Source: Campylobacter estrildidarum (lineage in GTDB: Bacteria > Campylobacterota > Campylobacteria > Campylobacterales > Campylobacteraceae). From it: 38,116 nucleotides of DNA. Shown here one piece after another: positions 5,970-13,864 of this stretch. The stretch is taken from NCBI RefSeq assembly GCF_005406205.1, contig NZ_NXLZ01000015.1, positions 1 to 38,116 of the forward strand, given 5' to 3'. Both the position numbers and the translations under genes were made by a program. Numbering within the stretch: the first letter of the stretch is position 1; each line of letters opens with the position of its first letter. The notes under the pieces are model-generated. The model was given only the letters and a program-made list of their open reading frames with translations. It had not been told where the DNA came from and ran no database searches.

Positions 5970-7763
5970 ATGCCTAAAAGAAATACTATTGATACTATTA
6001 CACTTGGAATTTTTAGCGATGAGAATGTTTCTGTAATTTGCGAAGATACCATTAAACTAGAAAGAGGCTCTGTAGCTGTATTAAGTGGTAATAGTGAAGT
6101 AGGAAAATCTTTTTTAGCCCTAAAGGTTTGTGCAAATGCCATAAATGATGGCTTAAAACCTTTTTTTTGGAGTATAGAAGATAAAAATAAAGCAATTTTA
6201 GAACGTATTAAAAATGTAGAAAGTTTTTATTCTTTTAATACTGTAGAACTTGAATTTTCAAATGAACTTCCAAAGATTAATAAAGAACCTATAAGTAGTT
6301 TAAAAGAAGAGCTTAATGAATTGGCAGATTGTGATTTAATTGTTCTTGATACTTTTAGTGCATTTTTCTCAACATTAGGATTTAAAGATCAAAATAATCA
6401 AAATGATGTGCAAAATTTCTTTAATGTTCTAACTGATGTAGCTAAATTAAATAATCAAGCAATCTTATTGCTACATCACTTAGACAAAAAGGGTGAAAGT
6501 CTTATGGGTAGTTCTGTAATTATAAACGCTCCTAGATTGGTTTATAAACTCTCATTTGAAAAAGGGGAAGATAAAAGTTCTACTACCTATCGATTGCTTG
6601 AAGTTTTAAAAGATAATAACAATATTAACGCTGGAGAATTTCAAAAAACAATTAAAGTATTACAAAATTCTAGTATTGATGAGCCTTTAATTAAAAATAT
6701 TAAAGCTAATAGTATTGATTCTAATACTTTAGAGATTATCAATAAACAAGATATATCCGCTGTAAGCGTTAATGAATTAGCAGAAGGATATGTAACAATG
6801 AATGAAAATAGGGGTGTTTTTTATTTAAGTTCGCGAAAACTTACGGATACTAATTTTTATAAAGTATTTAAAGAAAATGATAATAAAATAGATTTTGAAA
6901 TGGTAGGTGCAAATGGCTCCTCTTATGCTATCAGTTTAAAGAATTCTTTGCTTACGCAAACACATAGAAATATTTTAGATGCTTTATTTTTATATATCAA
7001 AAAAAATGTAGATACAAATGTTATAAAAAAGTATCAAGAAAACTTCTGGGATATGGAAGTAAGACTAGAGCCTTATAAATTTTTAAAACAATATCTCAAT
7101 AAAAATTCTAATAATTACTCTTGGTTAAAACAAAAATTTACGGAAATTTCTCGTTTCGCATACGATTTAGCTTTCACACAAAATATAGAGGATAAAGATA
7201 AAAAAACAATTACACAAAGAGATAAAGGCATTTTAATGTTTGATTCTGTAGAGCGTATCACAAAAGAAAATGGGACAATTGTATCTGTATTTGTGCTAAC
7301 AGTTCGTAGAGAATATATTAAAAAACTTGAAACCGAGTCCACTCTTTCTTATGATGATGATTTATCAAAAATTCTTATTAATTTAAATTCTTTAGTTGCA
7401 CAAGATCTAATAAGATTTTTAACAAGTTTTCCTGATAAAAAAATTCTTAGTTATAGTGAATTTTGCGAAATTAAAGCTTACAAATTTTATAAAGAAGGCT
7501 CTATTATCTCAAAACAAAAAAAAGAAATCATTAAATTAAAAGATAAGCTTATAGAATTTGGAATTAATGTATATGGAAAAGGTGTGGAATTTGCAAGTTA
7601 TGATGATGAGTTTTTTTATAATAGATACAAAAATGAAAATGACTTATTTTTCATTTACCAAAGCAACAATAGAGTGAAAAGATATATTAAGCGTAATGAT
7701 CCTATGAACCAATTAAACACCAAAAGCAATAAATTTATTTTAGAAAAATCTTTGTTTGATTAA
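5970..7763 (+). CDS. Replication protein: RepA-like AAA ATPase joined to an initiator-like C-terminal half
   Basis: 597 residues. Residues 30-200 form a RecA/KaiC-type ATPase like the RepA helicase of RSF1010: Walker A G40-NSEVGKS-47, Walker B CDLIVLDTFSAFF near residue 120, and a LLLHHLDKKG sensor-like motif near 165. From about residue 310 onward a basic, alpha-rich region follows (LTQTHRNILDALFLYI, LKQKFTEISRFAYDLAF) that resembles winged-helix initiators. I infer a helicase-loader plus iteron-binding initiator in one chain. It is the only candidate initiator, lies directly downstream of the iterons, and is co-transcribed with hicBA. The C-terminal assignment is an inference. Confidence 0.75.
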   Translation: MPKRNTIDTITLGIFSDENVSVICEDTIKLERGSVAVLSGNSEVGKSFLALKVCANAINDGLKPFFWSIEDKNKAILERIKNVESFYSFNTVELEFSNELPKINKEPISSLKEELNELADCDLIVLDTFSAFFSTLGFKDQNNQNDVQNFFNVLTDVAKLNNQAILLLHHLDKKGESLMGSSVIINAPRLVYKLSFEKGEDKSSTTYRLLEVLKDNNNINAGEFQKTIKVLQNSSIDEPLIKNIKANSIDSNTLEIINKQDISAVSVNELAEGYVTMNENRGVFYLSSRKLTDTNFYKVFKENDNKIDFEMVGANGSSYAISLKNSLLTQTHRNILDALFLYIKKNVDTNVIKKYQENFWDMEVRLEPYKFLKQYLNKNSNNYSWLKQKFTEISRFAYDLAFTQNIEDKDKKTITQRDKGILMFDSVERITKENGTIVSVFVLTVRREYIKKLETESTLSYDDDLSKILINLNSLVAQDLIRFLTSFPDKKILSYSEFCEIKAYKFYKEGSIISKQKKEIIKLKDKLIEFGINVYGKGVEFASYDDEFFYNRYKNENDLFFIYQSNNRVKRYIKRNDPMNQLNTKSNKFILEKSLFD

Positions 7764-7786
7764 TATTTACAATCAAGGAGTGTTGT

Positions 7787-8185
7787 ATGTTCGATGAGTG
7801 GGAATTAGAAAGACAAAGACAAATAAATTTGCAAAATCTCAGAAGAGAGGAAGAAGAAAGACTAAAAAAGCACGGAACATTAGAAGGAACTATGCTCGAA
7901 ATAGTTTTTAATCTTATTGCACTTGCCATTAGTCTTGCCTTTATTATAGTCGTTACCACTTTGAAGTGGATTTTTTATTTCATTGTGTTTTTGCGTGCTA
8001 AATTTTTTATAAAATGGAATTGGTATGTTAAGGTAGAAAAAGCAGTAATATCAGCTTGTGCCACAATTTGTGCAGCACTTTTATATACAATATTTATCTT
8101 ACCCATTATTTATCTTTTTAAATGGTGGGAACTATGGCTTGTAATTGGATTTATTTATTTAAACTATTGTTATGGAAAGGTTTAA
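7787..8185 (+). CDS. Membrane protein with charged N-terminal helix, unknown
   Basis: 132 residues, AAGGAGTG before the ATG. The N-terminus is a charged helix (WELERQRQINLQNLRREEEERLKK). It is followed by two or three hydrophobic segments (about 42-72, 88-112, 115-128). It is the last gene of the hicBA-rep unit, 23 bp after rep, and its stop is only 23 bp before the left inverted repeat of the recombinase segment. If that segment inverts, its outward promoter would read back into this gene as antisense. No family recognised. Confidence 0.65.
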   Translation: MFDEWELERQRQINLQNLRREEEERLKKHGTLEGTMLEIVFNLIALAISLAFIIVVTTLKWIFYFIVFLRAKFFIKWNWYVKVEKAVISACATICAALLYTIFILPIIYLFKWWELWLVIGFIYLNYCYGKV

Positions 8186-8235
8186 TCAATAAAAATTACA
8201 ACGATAGAAAAATTGAGCGTTTTATTTTATTATAA

Positions 8236-8266
8236 AAATTTTTAGATTTTTCTTAAATAAAAATTT
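8236..8266 (-). terminator. Weak AT-only hairpin at recombinase 3' end
   Basis: AAATTTTTA (8236-8244) and TAAAAATTT (8258-8266) form a 9-bp stem that overlaps the recombinase stop codon. It has no GC pair, so termination would be inefficient. Confidence 0.3.
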
Positions 8267-8879
8267 AGCTTCCTTTTAATTTTCGTTTCTTGATAAACCA
8301 TAATAAACCATCATAGCTTTTTCCACTATCTCTATATAATAACTTCCAAATACTTTTAATAGATAAATCTTTATCAAGTAAGGTTTGTATCTTATCTATA
8401 TCTTTATCATAAATACTACTCAATGAACCTTTAGGACGTCCTAGTTTTTTTCCGCTAGCCCTAGCATTTTCAAGTCCTGCTTTAGTTCTTTGACTTATCA
8501 AATCTCTTTCATTTTCTGCTAAGTAAGCATAAACTGATAAGATTAATTTAGAGGCAGGATTATTAAAATTACTAAGCTCCATTTGTCTCAAAAATAAGAA
8601 TTTGATATTATTAGAATTAAACTCTAGCACTAAATTAATTATTTCTAGCATACTTCTACCGAGTCTTGAAAGTTCTGTTGCTATTAATAAATCACCTGCT
8701 TTTAGTTTTTGTTTTAAATCTTTAATTTTTCTTTTTTCTTGAGATTTTGTAGAACTTATTTTTACTTCCAAGATTTCATCTAAAATGATATTATTTTTGT
8801 GGCAATATTCCATAATCTCTAACTTTTGAGAATCTAATTCTTGTTTATTTGTTGATACTCTTATATATGCTATATTCAT
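8265..8879 (-). CDS. Serine recombinase, DNA invertase (Mpi/Hin/Pin type)
   Basis: 204 residues. The catalytic serine is S9 in AYIRVST. The resolvase core is complete: KISSTKSQEKRKIKDL, the ELSRLGR motif at about 69-75, and the ENERDLISQRTKAGL dimer helix. After the GRPKGS hinge comes a C-terminal helix-turn-helix (LDKDLSIKSIWKLLYRDSGKSY) that would bind the sites. The length and the ISQRTK motif resemble the Bacteroides master invertase Mpi. The gene lies alone inside perfect 20-bp inverted repeats. No good ribosome site precedes its ATG, so expression should be low, as expected for a rare switch. The alternative role is plasmid dimer resolution, but res sites are direct, not inverted across the gene. 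Confidence 0.92.
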   Translation of the reverse strand: MNIAYIRVSTNKQELDSQKLEIMEYCHKNNIILDEILEVKISSTKSQEKRKIKDLKQKLKAGDLLIATELSRLGRSMLEIINLVLEFNSNNIKFLFLRQMELSNFNNPASKLILSVYAYLAENERDLISQRTKAGLENARASGKKLGRPKGSLSSIYDKDIDKIQTLLDKDLSIKSIWKLLYRDSGKSYDGLLWFIKKRKLKGS

Positions 8880-8970
8880 CGTTCTATTATTAATCCATAA
8901 GATTTTCTAGTATTATCAAAATATTTTTTAATTCATCGTAAATTTTAGTAAAAAATAACTGATACTTAAA

Positions 8971-8990
8971 TAAAAGCTTTTGCATAATAT
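8971..8990 (+). promoter_or_regulatory. Outward promoter for the T4SS operon, inside the invertible segment
   Basis: GCTTTTG followed by CATAAT (8983-8988) fits the Campylobacter pattern of a T-tract plus G just upstream of a TATAAT-like -10, with weak -35 demand. It faces virB2 across the right inverted repeat. A second candidate is TATAAA near 9000-9006. The exact start needs mapping. Confidence 0.5.
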
Positions 8991-9081
8991 TAATTTAATT
9001 ATAAAACTAAATTTAATTTATTTATTAAATACAAATTTAAGACAGAAATAAAACGCTCAATTTTTTAACGAAAGGATATGA

Positions 9082-9345
9082 ATGAAAAAAGTCTTATTGT
9101 TGTTAATTTTAATTATTCCTGTCTTAGCATTTGGGGCAGGTGGGATTGATAAGGTCAATACATTTATGGAAAATCTAAGTTCCGCATTATATGCACTTGG
9201 TGCTGTTTTGCTTACAATTGCATTTATGTGGGGTGGTTCCAAAATTATGTTTCAAGGACAAACTCTTAGAGAAGTTGCACCTATTTTTATCGGTGGCGTT
9301 ATTTTTGGATCAGCTTCAGCAATAGCTGGTTATATCATTACATAA
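9082..9345 (+). CDS. virB2: VirB2 conjugative pilin
   Basis: 87 residues, AAAGGA before the ATG. A signal peptide (KKVLLLLILIIPVLAFGA) is followed by a short mature protein with two hydrophobic helices (about 33-52 and 65-86) joined by the polar loop SKIMFQGQTLREV. This is the standard VirB2 topology. It polymerises into the pilus. It is the first gene of the transfer operon, 17 bp downstream of the right inverted repeat, so its transcription depends on the orientation of the recombinase segment. Confidence 0.93.
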   Translation: MKKVLLLLILIIPVLAFGAGGIDKVNTFMENLSSALYALGAVLLTIAFMWGGSKIMFQGQTLREVAPIFIGGVIFGSASAIAGYIIT

Positions 9346-9360
9346 AAATTAGGATAAAAA

Positions 9361-12129
9361 ATGCAGAAAAATCCACTTTTCAAAGGCCTAACACGTCCCC
9401 CTATGATTTTTGGTGTTCCAATGACGCCTTTTGTTATAGCAATGGGAAGTATCATTTTAATCGCATTTTATAGTCGAAACATTTTCTTAGTCGGCTTTTC
9501 TATTCCCGTATTTTTTATTATGAAGGCAATGACAAAAAGAGATGACTTTATTTTTCGATTAATGTTTTTGAAAATGAGATTTTTCTCCAACCCTGCCTCT
9601 AAGAATTATTATAAGGTTAAAACCTATAGCACAAACTCTTATAGACAAATGCCAAAAAATTCTAATTTTCCAAAAATATCTGTTTTCGGACTTAATGCAG
9701 AACCTAATTTTGAAAAGCTAATCCCTTTTTCATCACTCATAGATGATTCTGTAGTGATTACAAAAGATTATTTTCTGATGACAACTTGGGAAATTAATGG
9801 TATTAGCTTTGAAGCAGAGGAAGACGATGAATTAGATATTAAAAATGATCTTTTGAATATGTTATTTAAATCTTTTGCAAATGAACCTGTAAGTTTTTAT
9901 TTTCACAATTGTAGATATTCTATTGAAGATAAATTAACTTCAAAATTTAACAATGCTTTTTTGGAAGAAATTGACAGAAGATACTATGAAAGTTTTAAAC
10001 AAGGAACTCTTAGAAAAAATTCTTTGTATTTAACATTAATTTTCAATCCTTTAAAAGTTAAAATAGAAAAAACAACTTTTATAAAAAGTTCTTTTGAAAA
10101 TAAAAGAAAAACAATTAGTATGTTTCTAGCTAAATTTAGCGAATTTACTGATAGATTGGAAGCAAATATTAAAGATTTTAATCCAAAAAGATTAAAAACA
10201 TATTCCAAAGATGATAAAACATACTCTCAACAATTAGAATTTTATAATTATTTGCTTGGTGGCAAATTTAATCCTATAAGAGTATTACCAAGTCCTATAG
10301 ATCAATATTTAAATGGTAACTTACAAAATATACAATTTGGGCACGATACTATTCAACTTAATAGCAATAATGGCACAAAAAGATTTGCAAGATGTATTGA
10401 AATTAAAGATTATACAAGTGAAACTTTTGCAGGAATTTTAGATATTTTGATGTATTTAGACGTAGAATATATTATAACTCAAAGTTTTTCACCTATTCCT
10501 AGAGTGGATGCGAAATCAGCAATCTCTAAACAAAAGAAACAACTCATTGCAACTGAAGATGATGGATATTCACAAGTAGAGCAAATTGACGAGGCTTTAG
10601 ATCAACTTACAAATGGAGAAATTTCTTTTGGAAAATATCATTTTTCAATTCTTGTATATGGAAACACCGTAAAAGAGTGTAAAGATAATGCAAATCGCGT
10701 TATTACTGAAATGAATGGATTAGGCTTTGGTGTAACTTTAGCAACAATTGCTTTACCTGCGACATTTTTTTCGCAATTACCATCAAACTTTGCAATACGC
10801 CCACGTATTAATCTTATCTCATCAATCAATTATTCATCGCTAATTGGTTTGCATAACTTTTCTATAGGAAAAAGAGATAAAAATTGCTGGGGCGATGCCG
10901 TTAGCGTTCTTAAAACACCAAACAAACAACCTTATTATTTCAATTTTCATCAGAACTCTGGTCCAAACAAAAATGATTTTGGAGAATTATTTTTAGCAAA
11001 TACTTTGATTTTGGGTCAAAGTGGTGGTGGTAAAACCGTGTTTATGAACTTTATTGTAGATCAAATGCTTAAATATGCAAATAAAGACACTTTTCCTGAT
11101 GATATTCCTGAAAAAAATAGAAAATTTACGGCAGTATATTTAGATAAGGACAAAGGTGCTTTAGGTAACATTCTTTGTGCTGGTGGTAGATATATTAGTA
11201 TTGAAAATGGTAAGCCTACTGGTTTTAATCCTTTTATGGTTGAAAGCACACAAGAAAACATAAGACAACTTCAATCTCTAATAAAACTTTTAGTAACTAG
11301 AAATAATGAAATTCTTACAACTAGGGAAGAAGAAATGCTTAACAATGCCGTTAATTCTGTTATGAAAGGCTTTGAAAAAGAAGAAAGAAAATATCCTATT
11401 TCTTTATTACTTGAAAATTTAACTGAGAATGTCGATGATGATAATTCCCTTAAGTCAAGATTAGCACTTTTTAAAAAAGGCAAACAATTTGGCTGGGTTT
11501 TTGATAATGAATTTGACAATTTAGATTTTCCTGATGATATTAATTTGTTTGGAATTGATGGCACAGAATTTTTAGATGATAAAGATGTATCAGGAATACT
11601 TAGCTATTACATTCTTTGGCGTGTAATGTCTTTAGCAGACGGCAGAAGACTTTGTATTGATATTGATGAAGCTTGGAAGTGGCTAGAAAATGAAATTGTG
11701 CAAGAAGAAGTTAAAAACAAATTTAAAACCATTCGAAAGCAAAACGGATTTTTAAGACTTGCTACGCAAAGTATAGAGGACTTTTTAAAACTCAAAAATG
11801 CAACAACACTTATAGAACAATCAGCAACAATGATATTTTTACCAAATCCAAAAGCCAAAGAAGAAGAGTATGTAAATGGAATAGGTTTAAGCTACGATGA
11901 ATATATGATCATTAAAGGTTTTAAACCCTCTAAAAGACAATTTTTAATTAAAAGGCAAGATGAAAAAGTAATTTGCACTCTTGATCTTAGTTCTTTGGGT
12001 AATGAAAATTTAAAAATATTATCAACTGGAACAGCACATATAGACACTATAGAAAAGATTTTTTCACAAGAAAATAAAAATCTTGATGAAAAAGTAGCAG
12101 AGTTAAAAGAGTTTTATAAAAACTCATAG
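9361..12129 (+). CDS. virB4: VirB3-VirB4 fusion, T4SS ATPase
   Basis: 922 residues. Residues 1-90 are VirB3 (KNPLFKGLTRPPMIFGVPM, then two membrane segments and RDDFIFRLMF). The rest is VirB4: a CagE/TrbE N-terminal domain, Walker A LGQSGGGKT near residue 551 and Walker B CIDIDEAWKW near residue 764, with ATQSIEDFL after it. VirB3-VirB4 fusions are known in Campylobacter and some other T4SSs. The protein energises pilus assembly and DNA transfer at the inner membrane. It follows virB2 by 15 bp. No odd residue is seen in the motifs. Confidence 0.96.
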   Translation: MQKNPLFKGLTRPPMIFGVPMTPFVIAMGSIILIAFYSRNIFLVGFSIPVFFIMKAMTKRDDFIFRLMFLKMRFFSNPASKNYYKVKTYSTNSYRQMPKNSNFPKISVFGLNAEPNFEKLIPFSSLIDDSVVITKDYFLMTTWEINGISFEAEEDDELDIKNDLLNMLFKSFANEPVSFYFHNCRYSIEDKLTSKFNNAFLEEIDRRYYESFKQGTLRKNSLYLTLIFNPLKVKIEKTTFIKSSFENKRKTISMFLAKFSEFTDRLEANIKDFNPKRLKTYSKDDKTYSQQLEFYNYLLGGKFNPIRVLPSPIDQYLNGNLQNIQFGHDTIQLNSNNGTKRFARCIEIKDYTSETFAGILDILMYLDVEYIITQSFSPIPRVDAKSAISKQKKQLIATEDDGYSQVEQIDEALDQLTNGEISFGKYHFSILVYGNTVKECKDNANRVITEMNGLGFGVTLATIALPATFFSQLPSNFAIRPRINLISSINYSSLIGLHNFSIGKRDKNCWGDAVSVLKTPNKQPYYFNFHQNSGPNKNDFGELFLANTLILGQSGGGKTVFMNFIVDQMLKYANKDTFPDDIPEKNRKFTAVYLDKDKGALGNILCAGGRYISIENGKPTGFNPFMVESTQENIRQLQSLIKLLVTRNNEILTTREEEMLNNAVNSVMKGFEKEERKYPISLLLENLTENVDDDNSLKSRLALFKKGKQFGWVFDNEFDNLDFPDDINLFGIDGTEFLDDKDVSGILSYYILWRVMSLADGRRLCIDIDEAWKWLENEIVQEEVKNKFKTIRKQNGFLRLATQSIEDFLKLKNATTLIEQSATMIFLPNPKAKEEEYVNGIGLSYDEYMIIKGFKPSKRQFLIKRQDEKVICTLDLSSLGNENLKILSTGTAHIDTIEKIFSQENKNLDEKVAELKEFYKNS

Positions 12130-12138
12130 GAGAAAAAA

Positions 12139-12684
12139 GTGGGCGATATAAATGCAATTAATATCAATAATCAAAAGGTTAGTTTTGAAAATAAAAATAA
12201 TCAAATCTTTTGCACTAGTATTGATGTGGCTAAGGTTTTTGGGAAAAGACATTTTCACGTTTTAAGAGATATCGAAAATATTTTGAAAGACCTAAGAGAA
12301 ATAGGGGATTTGAAATACGCATCCAATTTTGGATTGGTTAAATATAAAGATTTAAAAGGAGAACTTAGAACAGCTTATCAAATATCTCGTGATGGATTCT
12401 CTCTTTTAGCAATGAGATTTACAGGTAAGAGATCTTTACGATTTAAAATCGCTTTTATTAATGCTTTTAATGAAATGGAAAAACTTTTAAGAAATGAAAT
12501 CAAAAGTCCTAATAAATATTTGACAGATTTAATGGAAATAATCTATCCCAAATTACCTAAAAACGATTATAAGGTTAGTGTGATTATCACAGATAATCCC
12601 TATTCTAAAGAAGCTAAAAATATTTTTTCTTTAAACTATCTTGTCGATAATCGCACACCAAAAGATCCAAAGAGGTTAAAATGA
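12139..12684 (+). CDS. Rha family regulatory protein inside the T4SS operon
   Basis: 181 residues, GTG start with AGGAG 7 nt upstream. Residues 22-115 match the phage regulatory protein Rha family: TSIDVAKVFGKRHFHVLRDIENI, then QISRDGFSLLAMRFTGK and RFKIAFINAFNEME. Rha proteins are phage-borne and are thought to act as regulators or to interfere with phage growth. The C-terminal 60 residues are unlike the usual partners. Its place between virB4 and the MSDKEL gene, with overlapping stop and start codons, says it is made together with the transfer apparatus. A role in exclusion, defence or operon control is possible but not shown. Confidence 0.85.
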   Translation: MGDINAININNQKVSFENKNNQIFCTSIDVAKVFGKRHFHVLRDIENILKDLREIGDLKYASNFGLVKYKDLKGELRTAYQISRDGFSLLAMRFTGKRSLRFKIAFINAFNEMEKLLRNEIKSPNKYLTDLMEIIYPKLPKNDYKVSVIITDNPYSKEAKNIFSLNYLVDNRTPKDPKRLK

Positions 12685-13346
12685 GCGATAAAGAACTCCA
12701 AAAAGAAATATTAGCTTTAGAAAATGAAGTTAAACAACTTGAAACAACTATCAATGCAATTAAACAAAGAATTGTCAATCTTAAAGATATTGCTTGGGAT
12801 AGACAATCTAAAAAAGAAAGTTCCCAAATGTATAAAGTGTTAAAAGAAAATAAAACACATACAATGGTTAAAAGCAATGTAGGAGATATTAAAGTAGATA
12901 AAGATTTTATGGATAAAGAAATTAAAAAGCATTTAGATAATCCAAAATTAAGAGGAATGGTTACTACACAAGAAATGCTTTCATTCCCTAAGGTAGCTAA
13001 GAATGTGGAGGCTAGCAACGAAGCAAGAGGCTATACTTGGCAAGTAAAAGCAAACGATGAAAATATTTTAGTTTATGGAAGTAGAAAATACGAAACTAAT
13101 AACGAAAAAATTCATAGGTTAGCAACAAGTCATAGTAAAACAGAGAAAAATGAAAGACAAGCGGAAGTGGGTGGGCGTAGTCATCCCCACCATCCCATAT
13201 TTAATGACTTCAATTTTCGCAAATCCGCTGAAAAAATTATACCACAACAAAACAAATCTACAAATGATTTTAAAACAAAATTTAAAGAATTTAACACCAA
13301 AAAAACAAATGTGGTTAAACCTATAAATAAGGAGTTCAAAAGATGA
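12681..13346 (+). CDS. MSDKEL protein 1, coiled coil with shared C-terminal module; possible T4SS substrate
   Basis: 221 residues. The N-terminus is a coiled coil (KEILALENEVKQLETTINAIK). The middle (GDIKVDKDFMDKEIKKHL, VYGSRKYETNNEKIHRL) is unknown. The C-terminal module KIIPQQNKSTNDFKTKFKEF recurs in the gene after virB11 (65 of 70 bases match, 13233-13302 and 20170-20239). Both proteins also begin MSDKEL and end in a basic tail (here KEFKR). A GC-rich palindrome encoding GGRSHPHHP interrupts the AT-rich gene at about 13160-13198. Basic C-terminal tails are typical T4SS export signals, so a secreted protein is one hypothesis. Confidence 0.75.
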   Translation: MSDKELQKEILALENEVKQLETTINAIKQRIVNLKDIAWDRQSKKESSQMYKVLKENKTHTMVKSNVGDIKVDKDFMDKEIKKHLDNPKLRGMVTTQEMLSFPKVAKNVEASNEARGYTWQVKANDENILVYGSRKYETNNEKIHRLATSHSKTEKNERQAEVGGRSHPHHPIFNDFNFRKSAEKIIPQQNKSTNDFKTKFKEFNTKKTNVVKPINKEFKR

Positions 13347-13387
13347 AAAAATATTACATCAATAAAAAGGAGTTAAACAATGAATAA
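13343..13387 (+). CDS. 14-residue ORF coupling MSDKEL 1 to ssb
   Basis: An ATG overlaps the preceding TGA (ATGA) and has AAGGAGTTCAAAAG upstream. It encodes MKKYYINKKELNNE and ends inside the ssb start region. It probably serves translational coupling to ssb rather than a peptide function. A similar short ORF follows MSDKEL protein 2. Confidence 0.3.
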   Translation: MKKYYINKKELNNE

Positions 13388-13805
13388 TGTAAATTTAATC
13401 GGATACTTAGGAAAAGATTTTGAAGTAGGCACTACAAATAGCGGAAAGCTTTATGCAAAAAATTCTCTTGCTATTACTAAGCGATGGAAAAATGAAAAAG
13501 GCAATGAAGAAAGTAGCACAACTTGGATACCTATTGTTTTATTTGGTAAAAGTGCAGAAAGTGCTTCAACTCATATTAAAAAAGGGGCACAGTTTGCGTG
13601 TAGTGGAGAATTATCCTCTAATCAATATCAAGATGAAGATGGAAATACTAAAACAATATTAAGTGTGATTGTATCCAAATTTTATTGGCTTGGTAAGAAA
13701 GATAAAGATGACAACAAAACACAAACACCGCAAGTTCCGCCGAAAGAACCAGATATTAATTATGAAAACACAAATATAGAATCTGAAGAAGCACAAGTAT
13801 TTTAA
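13380..13805 (+). CDS. ssb: Plasmid single-stranded DNA-binding protein
   Basis: 141 residues, AAAAGGAG before the ATG. The OB fold starts NNVNLIGYLGKDFEVG and has the typical TTWIPIVLFGKSAES, GAQFACSGELSSNQYQDEDG and SVIVSKFYWL strands. A Pro/Asn-rich linker leads to an acidic tip EEAQVF, a variant of the DDDIPF tail that recruits partner proteins. It coats the transferred strand. The position inside the virB operon means it is supplied together with the pore, unlike most plasmid ssb genes near oriT. Confidence 0.95.
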   Translation: MNNVNLIGYLGKDFEVGTTNSGKLYAKNSLAITKRWKNEKGNEESSTTWIPIVLFGKSAESASTHIKKGAQFACSGELSSNQYQDEDGNTKTILSVIVSKFYWLGKKDKDDNKTQTPQVPPKEPDINYENTNIESEEAQVF

Positions 13806-13864
13806 GGCTAAGGACAAAAATAGATCTTTACAAAAAACAAAAAAATTATTTCAAAGGTAACAAA

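Larger units (their letters stand above)
8208..9065. repeat. Probable invertible DNA segment bounded by 20-bp inverted repeats
   Basis: AAAAATTGAGCGTTTTATTT at 8208-8227 is present as its exact complement at 9046-9065. The 818 bp between hold one serine recombinase gene of the Mpi/Hin invertase type and, at the right end, a plus-strand promoter reading out across the right repeat into virB2. The arrangement copies the Salmonella hin switch: recombinase inside, promoter inside, regulated operon just outside. The virB2 ribosome site lies outside the repeat, so inversion would change transcription but not translation. Inversion itself is inferred and cannot be seen in one sequence. Confidence 0.75.

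Noticed and set aside
8208-9065. Insertion sequence with 20-bp inverted ends
   Set aside because: There is no DDE transposase and no target duplication; the only gene is a resolvase/invertase-type serine recombinase. IS607-type elements use a serine recombinase but lack such inverted ends and have a TnpB.
11607-11858. Minus-strand ORFs inside virB4 and other long genes
   Set aside because: They mirror strongly coding sense frames, lack ribosome sites and have no recognisable domains.
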